DNA from: Bacteroidia bacterium
GTDB lineage: Bacteria > Bacteroidota > Bacteroidia > B-17B0 > Aurantibacillaceae
NCBI GenBank assembly: GCA_016787895.1
Contig: JAEUTN010000014.1
Location: forward strand, 186,001-250,000
DNA: 64,000 bases
Direction: 5' to 3'
Both the position numbers and the translations under genes were made by a program. Positions 35,334-42,046 of the stretch are shown piece by piece. The notes under the pieces were generated by a model. The model ran no database searches and was not told the DNA's origin. It saw only the letters and a list, made by a program, of their open reading frames with translations. The number at the start of each line of letters is the position of its first letter. The stretch's first letter is position 1.

Positions 35334-35949
35334 ACTATTTACCGGCTTAACCTTGGCCCTGTTGTCGGCCTGCAGTCCCGAAAACAAAAGCACCTTGCTG
35401 CTCCCCATAATGGGCGAAAAAAAAGTCATGAATCAGGACACGGTTTACCACCGAGTTGCGGACTTCAGGCTGATTAACCAATACGGAGATACCGTTTCTC
35501 AAAAAAGCACGGAAGGAAAAATATATGTGGCCAATTTTTTCTTTGCCACCTGCCAAAGCATCTGCCCTGAAATGAGCAGCCAATTAAAACTGGTACAAGC
35601 CGCTTTTGCTGAAGATGATTCTGTGCTTATTTTATCCCACAGCGTTAACCCCATGCACGATACGGTTGAAGTTTTATCGGCTTATGCGGCGGTGTATGGA
35701 GCCCAAAAAAACAAATGGCATATGCTCACCGGCGATAAAAAACAAATCTATGAACTGGCCAAATCCTCTTATTTAGTAAACGCCCTGGAGGACGATGGCA
35801 GCCCTGAAGGCTTTTTACACAGCGAGTTGTTTTTATTGATTGATACCAAAGGCAGAATCAGGGGTATGTACGATGGCACCTATGCCCCCGATGTACAAAA
35901 ATTAATAAAGGACATTATCCTGCTTAAAAAAGAAAAAATTAAGCCTTAA
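35311..35949 (+). CDS. SCO1/SenC family lipoprotein
   Basis: I use the ATG at 35311 (MKSNPALKLFTGLTLALLSA, then Cys21 as lipobox), giving 212 residues; a TTG at 35302 is the alternative. Thioredoxin-fold SCO marks are FFFATCQSICPEM with Cys81 and Cys85, and LHSELFLLID with the conserved His near 170. These bind copper, and the family inserts it into the Cu-A site of cytochrome c oxidase or acts as a thiol oxidoreductase in the periplasm. No oxidase genes are nearby. It is cotranscribed with the cysteine-free paralogue upstream. Confidence 0.85.
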   Translation: MKSNPALKLFTGLTLALLSACSPENKSTLLLPIMGEKKVMNQDTVYHRVADFRLINQYGDTVSQKSTEGKIYVANFFFATCQSICPEMSSQLKLVQAAFAEDDSVLILSHSVNPMHDTVEVLSAYAAVYGAQKNKWHMLTGDKKQIYELAKSSYLVNALEDDGSPEGFLHSELFLLIDTKGRIRGMYDGTYAPDVQKLIKDIILLKKEKIKP

Positions 35950-36300
35950 ATCCACCGCTAGCCCACCCAACAATCGACCTTCGAAAAATGGCTTAGCGAA
36001 TCAAGGGTCATTTTTAGCGCTGGCCTCGCGCTAAGTAGTCGCAGCGTGCGTAATGCAGGCCATTTATTTATATAGCTTAGCCGCACGCCTTGACTACGGG
36101 AAAAAATGGACCGTAGATTTGCAAGCCATTTTTCGGAAGTCTTGATTTCTTTGCTACTTTCTGCATCAAGGCAGAAAGTAGAGAAAAAGGGATCACAGTT
36201 ATATCCCCGGTAGGGCGTCAGAACACGATCTGGACAAATGCGCCATGCACTCCAGAAATCATCAGGATGAGCCGGAAACTGTGTTGCAACGAAGTATAAA
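35949..36300 (+). repeat. Structured dispersed repeat, copy 3 (fills 35950-36361)
   Basis: The element starts at the last base of the SCO stop codon (ATCCACCGCTAGCCCA from 35949). The outer stem is 35979-36002 (CTTCGAAAAATGGCTTAGC...) with 36116-36139. Inside are TTAGCGC/GCGCTAA (36014-36020/36028-36034), GTAGTC/GACTAC (36035-36040/36092-36097) and CGTGCG/CGCACG (36045-36050/36082-36087). The end hairpin is CTACTTTCTGC (36154-36164), loop ATCAAG, GCAGAAAGTAG; CTTGAT at 36141-36146 complements the loop. The tail (GGGCGTCAGAACACGATC) is like that of copy 2. Confidence 0.85.
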
Positions 36301-36361
36301 GCAAAAAGACTGTTGGAAATAACTCCTAAGGTATTTTTGATATGACTTCTAATAACATCAT

Positions 36362-36393
36362 AAAAAAAGGCGGAAAACCCGCCTTTCTTTTTT
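36362..36393 (-). terminator. Terminator after the first TlpA-like gene
   Basis: AAAGGCGG, loop AAAAC, CCGCCTTT flanked by A-runs and T-runs on both sides. It ends 11 bases from the minus-strand stop and, from its symmetry, could also stop transcripts coming from copy 3 of the repeat. Confidence 0.8.
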
Positions 36394-36403
36394 AGATAAT
36401 CTA

Positions 36404-37921
36404 TTACTTTCCATTTTTTTCCATCGCCTCAAGCGCATCTAATAATCCCGCCACCTGCTCGGCACCAAGTCGTTTGGCTTTGATGCGTTTGTCCTTATCC
36501 AGCACATAAATTACCGGCGTGGAATAGATGTCGAATTTTTCCTTGAGGTTATTGATGTGAACAGGATCGTACACATGAATAAAATCACTCAACTTTTCAG
36601 TAATGATAAATTTCCTCCAATCGTCGAACATGTCGTCCTTGGTTTGCACCGCAAACACCTTTACATCCAGCTTGCCTTTGAATCTTTGAAGCTCTTCGTG
36701 CAATTTAGGAATCTCGGTTTTGCAATGCCCGCAATCCACTGCCCAAAACACCAAAATGGTGTACTTGGCGTTCACCTGATATAAGGTGCGGAACATAGGC
36801 GTGAGTTCCTTGGCGTTTTTGTAATAAAGGTCTGTCAGACTTTTGCTTGTTTTTGCCGTATCGAATCCCATTTTCCTTACGGCTTTCGCGGCTACGGTAT
36901 CAATCACATACAAATCGCTGACTTTGGCATCAAGGAGGAGATTTCTGAGTATGTCCACCCTTTCTTTTATTTTTTTGGTGGTTTCTTCGGTATACACCTT
37001 GGTGGCCTTGCCGCTGATGATGTATTTATCCGCCACGTGCACAAACACCTTGTCAAAACCCATCACCTTGCTTTGTTCATATTTATAGGTGAAGTAGCCA
37101 ATCAATAAATTGTATACCAGGTTGTCCTGCTCACATTTAGCCATCACCTTATCAATTTCCTGAATAATGGTGTCGGGGTGTTGCAAAACAATATTGTCGT
37201 AATACCTTTTTACACGGTCGTCAAAAAACGGGGTGCGAATGATGCGCTCGTCCTTAAAGTTGATGCCGTCAAAATAATGGTTGCGGTAATAATAGTATTG
37301 GTAAATGCTGTCCGGCCGGCCATTGCTGGCTTTTGGAATATCAGTTGGTTCTTTTTCGGTTTTTAAATTCAGCACATCGTACAAATACGTGTCCTTGTTT
37401 TTCTGCATGAAATCGAACTCGTACTTTTTTACATCGGCATTGAGCTTGGTGATTTTATCGTTCATGAACTTGGTGCTGTCAGCCTTGCTCATGCCTTTGG
37501 TCAGGTCTCTGCTTTTCCCGAATTCCTGATTTTTATTGGTAATGTAGCGGATATAGGTAAAAAACTGTTCGTTTTCTTTGTTGCCTGTCACTTTCAAATT
37601 GGCCACCACGTCGGCCGCATCGGTACTGATGGTGAACTTTTGATTTTCGTTCACGAAAAAATCAAAATAGATGCTGTTTTCCTGGCTTACCAGAACATAC
37701 ACCCCTTTGTCGAGATCACCTTTGCCTTTAAATTGTATGGCTCCGTTTTTGATGTTTTTGCAGGTGTCAACCAGGTATTGCTGATCCCAGGTGTATTTCA
37801 CCAGAAACACCATGCTGTCCTTACAGCCCTTAAAATTAATGCGAATGTCGTATCCGCTTTGCGCCCTGCCCATGTTGAACATCATCAGGGAAAGAAAAAC
37901 AAACAGTACAGTTTTTTTCAT
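36404..37921 (-). CDS. TlpA-like thioredoxin-fold protein, copy A
   Basis: The 505-residue protein starts with a signal peptide (MKKTVLFVFLSLMMFNMGRA). A beta-rich domain of the type found before TlpA domains in this phylum follows (about 20-130). A long helical middle comes next (KQKYEFDFMQKNKDTYLYDVL; KIKERVDILRNLLLDAKVSDLY). A C-terminal thioredoxin domain ends it, with the redox motif CGHC near residue 397 (FWAVDCGHCKTEIPKL) and cis-Pro in STPVIYVLDKD. It probably reduces or isomerises disulfides in the periplasm. It is cotranscribed with its paralogue at 37945-39486 (23-base gap) and ends at a strong terminator. Confidence 0.82.
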   Translation of the reverse strand: MKKTVLFVFLSLMMFNMGRAQSGYDIRINFKGCKDSMVFLVKYTWDQQYLVDTCKNIKNGAIQFKGKGDLDKGVYVLVSQENSIYFDFFVNENQKFTISTDAADVVANLKVTGNKENEQFFTYIRYITNKNQEFGKSRDLTKGMSKADSTKFMNDKITKLNADVKKYEFDFMQKNKDTYLYDVLNLKTEKEPTDIPKASNGRPDSIYQYYYYRNHYFDGINFKDERIIRTPFFDDRVKRYYDNIVLQHPDTIIQEIDKVMAKCEQDNLVYNLLIGYFTYKYEQSKVMGFDKVFVHVADKYIISGKATKVYTEETTKKIKERVDILRNLLLDAKVSDLYVIDTVAAKAVRKMGFDTAKTSKSLTDLYYKNAKELTPMFRTLYQVNAKYTILVFWAVDCGHCKTEIPKLHEELQRFKGKLDVKVFAVQTKDDMFDDWRKFIITEKLSDFIHVYDPVHINNLKEKFDIYSTPVIYVLDKDKRIKAKRLGAEQVAGLLDALEAMEKNGK

Positions 37922-37944
37922 AGGTTTTGTTTTTAGGTATATGG

Positions 37945-39486
37945 TTATCGTTTTAAGTTCTTCTCAATGTTTTCGAGATTTTGTAAAATCTCCACCACCT
38001 GGTCAGCCGCAATCTTTTTGGCTTTGATTTTTTTATCCCTGTCAAGTAAATAAATAACAGGGGTTCCCTGAATGTCAAAGGTTTCTTTCAGGTTATTCAG
38101 GTGTATAGGGTCAAACACATGCGTAAAGTGTATGAGTTTTTTTTCGGCCAGGAATTTTTTCCAGTCCTTATAAAGGTCTTCCTTGGTTTGCACGGCATAT
38201 ACTTTTACATCCACCGAGTTTCTGATTTTTTCTAAATCGGCGTGCAGTTTGGGAATTTCTGTTTGGCAGTGTCCGCAATCCACCGCCCAAAACACCAGCA
38301 CGGTGTATTTGGCATTGATTTGGGAAAGTGAACGGAACAGGGGTTGTAGTTTCTCGTAATTTTTGTTGTACAAAAAGGTTACGCCCGCGCTGGTTCTTGC
38401 AGTATCAAAACCCATGGCCAACACCTGTTTACCATAAGTGGTATCTATCATGTGCAAATCGGCCACTTTTGCCCCGGGAAGCAAATTCCTTAAAATGTTC
38501 ACCTTTTCCTTAATCTTGGCAATGGTTTCTTCATCATAAATGTCCTTGGCTGTGCCGTTGGTGATATAATTGTCGGCCAGGTGCACAAACACTTTCTCAA
38601 AGGTGTTGCAATTGCCATACTGGTCAAAACTCATGGCTTTGTTGGTTTCGTATTTATAGGTGAAATGCCCAATCAAAGTATTCATCAGTAAGCCGGGCTC
38701 ACATTGTTTCAGAATTTTGTCCATTTGTTTGATTACCGTATCGGGATGCTGAACAATCACCTGGTCAAAAAACCGTTTAATTCTGTCGGCAAAAAAGGGT
38801 GTGTAAAGGATGCGTTCGTCCTTAAAATTTACCCCGTCAAAATAATGGTCCACGTAATAATAATACTGGTACAAACTGTCCGGCCTTCCATTACTGGCCA
38901 TGGGTACGTTGGTGGTGGTTTTTTCGGTTTTCAGATTAATAAAATCGTACACAAAGGTGCCCTTGTTGCGGTTTAAAAAATCGGCCTCCCACACCTGAAT
39001 GTCTTTGGCTATTTTTTGCTGGGCCTCCGTCATGAGTTTGGTGCTGTCGGCCTTGCTTTTGCCCTTGGTTTGTTCCAGCTTGGATTTGTATTCCTTTTCC
39101 TTAGCGGTCATAAATTTGGCATATGAAAAAATCTGGTTGTTTTCGTTGCTGCCTGCAGCGTTGATGGTTGAAATCATATCAGCGATATCGGCATTGAGGG
39201 CAAACTTCTGGCTGTCGTCTACAAAAAAATCGATGTATCGCCCCTTGCCCTCGCTTACCAGAATATACACGCCTCTGTCCAGGGCCTTATCACCCTTAAA
39301 AGTGCCAACACCCGGCTTGGTGTTTTTGCAGCTGTCCACCATCACCGTTTGGTCGAAATAATACTTGGCGAGGTAAAATTTTACGTCAGGAGCGCCTTTG
39401 ATGTTGATTTTAATTTCATAGCCCTGGGTTTGCGCCCTGAACTGAGAGATGGAAAATAATAAGATGGCAAGTACTGCTCTTTTCAT
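37945..39486 (-). CDS. TlpA-like thioredoxin-fold protein, copy B
   Basis: The 513-residue protein shares most of its length with copy A, including FDGVNFKDERI, NAKYTVLVFWAVDCGHCQTE (CGHC near residue 404) and GTPVIYLLDRDKKIKAKK. I start at the ATG at 39486, which opens a signal peptide (MKRAVLAILLFSISQFRA); an in-frame ATG 33 bases upstream precedes it but adds charged residues. The two genes form a tandem duplication that has diverged throughout, so it is old. A promoter fitting the consensus lies just upstream. Difference in substrate is unknown. Confidence 0.83.
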   Translation of the reverse strand: MKRAVLAILLFSISQFRAQTQGYEIKINIKGAPDVKFYLAKYYFDQTVMVDSCKNTKPGVGTFKGDKALDRGVYILVSEGKGRYIDFFVDDSQKFALNADIADMISTINAAGSNENNQIFSYAKFMTAKEKEYKSKLEQTKGKSKADSTKLMTEAQQKIAKDIQVWEADFLNRNKGTFVYDFINLKTEKTTTNVPMASNGRPDSLYQYYYYVDHYFDGVNFKDERILYTPFFADRIKRFFDQVIVQHPDTVIKQMDKILKQCEPGLLMNTLIGHFTYKYETNKAMSFDQYGNCNTFEKVFVHLADNYITNGTAKDIYDEETIAKIKEKVNILRNLLPGAKVADLHMIDTTYGKQVLAMGFDTARTSAGVTFLYNKNYEKLQPLFRSLSQINAKYTVLVFWAVDCGHCQTEIPKLHADLEKIRNSVDVKVYAVQTKEDLYKDWKKFLAEKKLIHFTHVFDPIHLNNLKETFDIQGTPVIYLLDRDKKIKAKKIAADQVVEILQNLENIEKNLKR

Positions 39487-39503
39487 AGAATGTGATTGGT
39501 TTC

Positions 39504-39536
39504 CAAAATTAGTAATCAATTCAGTTTAGCTTCAAA
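39504..39536 (-). promoter_or_regulatory. Promoter for the TlpA-like pair
   Basis: On the minus strand TTTG (39536-39533), a 21-base spacer and TAATTTTG (39511-39504) match the Bacteroidota consensus, with a spacer one base longer than usual. The ATG at 39486 is 17 bases beyond. Confidence 0.55.
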
Positions 39537-39747
39537 GCCCGTACCGTTTTTTTAGTGGAGGCGCTATAAATTTTGTTAAAACGCAAAAGCCCGTCAATTC
39601 AGCACTTGCGGCGAAAATCCAACCCTTCTCGGTTTAAATTCCAATCCTAAAACCCGGTTCAAAAACACCCCTTTCTCTTCCGGCTGCCAGCCCGGCCATG
39701 ATTCCCTTGAATGTGTATCTTTACCAAAACCTGAACTTATACCTGCT

Positions 39748-40680
39748 ATGTTTTCCCACCTTCGGTATTTTCTCCTGGTTCTTTTGGCACTGCCCGCTCA
39801 GGCTCAGATCAAAGACAGCTCCCTAAGGGTATTTAAACGGGTAGAGGCTGAATTGTATGCCCTCCAGAAAAACACCTTTTTCAGTCGTGATGAAAAGCTG
39901 AGAATAGAAAGCAACAAGGCGTTTATTGCTTGCTGGGATCAGATAGTAAACGACCCCGAAATTCTGAACTATCCCTTCGACAGTATCACCGAGGTTTCCA
40001 TTTTAAGTCCTGAGGACAAATCCTTTAAACTGATTACCTGGAACCTTCACCGCAACGATGAAACCCACAATTACTTTGGGTACCTTTTAGTAAAACGGGA
40101 AACCCGCATCAAAAAAGGATTCCTGAAACACGAGAAAAAAGTCGAATACACGGCCCATAAACTCATCGACCGGTCTGCCGCCGTAAAATCCCCTGAAAAT
40201 TACATCAGCGGCTGCGACAAGTGGTTTGGCATGTTGTACTATGAGCTCATTGATTGTGGTGACTTTTATACCTTGTTGGGGTACGACCCTAACGATAAAC
40301 TCGTGCGCCGGAAGTTTGTAGATGTGTTGTATTTCAAATCCAACGGCAGCCCGGTGTTTGGCAAGGATGTATTTAAATTTCCCCGCAAAAACCCCAAACG
40401 CCTGATGTTTGAATTCAGCAGCGATGTGGTGATGAGTTTAAAGTACGATGAAAAACGCGGACAAATTGTGTACAGCCATTTGTCATCTAACCGCGAAGAC
40501 CCGGTACTGGAGGGGCAGGTGCAATTTTATGGTCCTGATGGCAGTTACGATGCATTGGAATTGCACAAAGGGCGCTGGATAGTCATCAGTGATATTGACG
40601 CCAGAAACGAAAGAAGCCCGAATGACAACGCCAAAAAACCGGACCCAAAAAAACAGACGCCCATTTACAAACCCAGATAA
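39748..40680 (+). CDS. Conserved secreted protein of unknown function
   Basis: The 310-residue protein has a signal peptide (FLLVLLALPAQAQ). The mature part includes KLITWNLHRNDETHNYFGYL, ISGCDKWFGMLYYELIDCG and TLLGYDPNDKLVRRKFVDVLYF, then a Lys/Pro-rich tail (KKPDPKKQTPIYKPR). This ordering, with a beta-barrel-like feel, resembles lineage-specific conserved proteins I have seen in this phylum, but I cannot name a family. It is transcribed alone, towards repeat copy 4. The gap before it (39487-39747) shows no other gene. Confidence 0.75.
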   Translation: MFSHLRYFLLVLLALPAQAQIKDSSLRVFKRVEAELYALQKNTFFSRDEKLRIESNKAFIACWDQIVNDPEILNYPFDSITEVSILSPEDKSFKLITWNLHRNDETHNYFGYLLVKRETRIKKGFLKHEKKVEYTAHKLIDRSAAVKSPENYISGCDKWFGMLYYELIDCGDFYTLLGYDPNDKLVRRKFVDVLYFKSNGSPVFGKDVFKFPRKNPKRLMFEFSSDVVMSLKYDEKRGQIVYSHLSSNREDPVLEGQVQFYGPDGSYDALELHKGRWIVISDIDARNERSPNDNAKKPDPKKQTPIYKPR

Positions 40681-40760
40681 TAAATCATCACCCAAAAACC
40701 ACTCCGGCAAACACAAAAGTCCCCTGCTTTAGCCAAGGTAAGATGGGCCTTTACTACTAA

Positions 40761-41100
40761 AATCCACCGCTAACCCACCCAGCAATCGACCTTCGAAAAA
40801 TGGCTTAGCAAATCTTAGGAAATTTAAAGCGTAGGCTCACGCTAAGCAGGCGCAGTGTGCGTAATTTCAGTTTAGTATTTAGGTAGTAATCCCGCACACC
40901 TTGCCTGCGGGATTAAATTGACTTTAGATTTGCAAGCCATTTTTCGGAAGTCTTGACTTCTTTGGTTCTTTCTGTGTCAAGACAGAAAGAACGAACGAAA
41001 TGTTTCATGGAAAAACAATAGAGCGAAGACCGAATTCTGCCCCTCTGCCCATTCCCGAATTATCGGGAACAATCATGGTCAACCTATCAACTTACGCCAT
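40761..41100 (+). repeat. Structured dispersed repeat, copy 4 (fills 40681-41139)
   Basis: The element starts with ATCCACCGCTAACCCA at about 40762. The outer stem is 40791-40814 with 40927-40950. Inside are AGCGT/ACGCT (40828-40832/40839-40843), GCAGGC/GCCTGC (40846-40851/40903-40908) and TGTGCG/CGCACA (40856-40861/40893-40898). The end hairpin is GTTCTTTCTGT (40965-40975), loop GTCAAG, ACAGAAAGAAC; CTTGAC at 40952-40957 complements the loop. The tail (GGAAAAACAATAGAGCGAAG) is like that of copy 1, although the core is of the copy 3 type. Confidence 0.85.
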
Positions 41101-41139
41101 GATTACTTTCTCAAATTAATAGAAGGAATTACAGCAACA

Positions 41140-41532
41140 CTATGCCAACCACCTGCTAAACAACTTATGCAAAAACCTATGCATAAACAAAGCAATCAGC
41201 CCACCCAAAGCATTAGCCACCATATCCATATAATCAAAGCTTCGGTTGCTAAACAAGCTGGCTTGCATCATTTCCAATCCTACACCATAAATAATCCCCA
41301 ACAAGGTGTACAAATACAAATACACTCTGTTTTGATGACGCTTATGCGCAAACAGAAAAAACAGAAAATTCAGCACAAAAAACAATGCTGCGTGCACCCA
41401 TTTATCAAAACTCAGGAGTTCCATCCATCCGGCTGATGGAAAATACTGCCCCGGCATGGCACAAAGCAAAAAAATAAAAAGGATCCAAACTACAAGCAGT
41501 ATTCCGGAATGGCGGTAAACAAAAGCGGTCAT
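41140..41532 (-). CDS. VanZ-like membrane protein
   Basis: The 130-residue protein has four hydrophobic spans and the VanZ-like pattern: a span beginning IFLLCAMPGQYFPS, then SFDKWVHAALFFVLNFLFFL and GIIYGVGLEMMQASLFSNR with FDYMDMVANALGGLIALF at the end. The family's activity is not known beyond a link to glycopeptide resistance in one case. It lies on the minus strand after gcvH and its terminator, which is a conserved order next to sprA as far as I recall for related bacteria. Confidence 0.8.
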   Translation of the reverse strand: MTAFVYRHSGILLVVWILFIFLLCAMPGQYFPSAGWMELLSFDKWVHAALFFVLNFLFFLFAHKRHQNRVYLYLYTLLGIIYGVGLEMMQASLFSNRSFDYMDMVANALGGLIALFMHRFLHKLFSRWLA

Positions 41533-41566
41533 AAATGCTCTGCTGCAGAGTGGCCGAAGGGTTTAA

Positions 41567-41600
41567 AAACAAAAAACCCTCCGGTGAAAACAGGAGGGTT
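41567..41600 (-). terminator. Terminator after gcvH
   Basis: AACCCTCC (41575-41582) and GGAGGGTT (41593-41600) form the stem, followed on the minus strand by a run of T (A on the plus strand, 41571-41576). It separates gcvH from the VanZ-like gene. Confidence 0.8.
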
Positions 41601-41614
41601 AAGTTGTATTGTTT

Positions 41615-41995
41615 TTAAGCGCCTATTAGTTTTTTATATTCCTCGGCACTCAGAAGGTCCTTAATTTCATCCGGATTCGAAATTTTTATCTTGATCATCC
41701 AGCCCGCCCCATAAGGATCTTTGTTTACGCTTTCAGGCGCTGAATCAATGTCCTTATTCATTTCTGTCACTTCACCGCTCAGGGGCATAAATAAATCGCT
41801 CACCGTTTTTACCGCCTCTACGGTTCCAAACACTGCTTCACGCTCCACTTGTTCACCCAAAGTGCTGATGTCCACATACACAATATCTCCCAATTCACGT
41901 TGCGCAAAATCGGTAATGCCCACTGTGGCTTCGTTGTTGTTGATCTTCACCCATTCGTGATCTTTGGTGTACTTTAAATCTGCAGGAAAATTCAT
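41615..41995 (-). CDS. gcvH: Glycine cleavage system H protein
   Basis: The 126-residue lipoyl-carrier protein shuttles the aminomethyl group between the P and T proteins and the lipoamide dehydrogenase. The lipoylated lysine is in FGTVEAVKTVSDLF near residue 64, the standard motif. The start MNFPADLKYTKDHEWVKI is typical. A candidate promoter lies in the gap to sprA, so it can be expressed separately. GlyA is 18 kb away; other gcv genes are not in the window. Confidence 0.95.
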   Translation of the reverse strand: MNFPADLKYTKDHEWVKINNNEATVGITDFAQRELGDIVYVDISTLGEQVEREAVFGTVEAVKTVSDLFMPLSGEVTEMNKDIDSAPESVNKDPYGAGWMIKIKISNPDEIKDLLSAEEYKKLIGA

Positions 41996-42012
41996 AGTTT
42001 AATTTTGTGGTA

Positions 42013-42042
42013 CAAATGTAATTGTTTGTTTTAAATGGAAAA
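42013..42042 (-). promoter_or_regulatory. Candidate promoter for gcvH
   Basis: On the minus strand TACATTTG (42020-42013) is a perfect -7 box, with TTTT about 18 bases upstream in place of TTTG. It lies 18 bases from the gcvH ATG, between the gcvH start and the sprA stop. Confidence 0.45.
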
Positions 42043-42046
42043 GACC

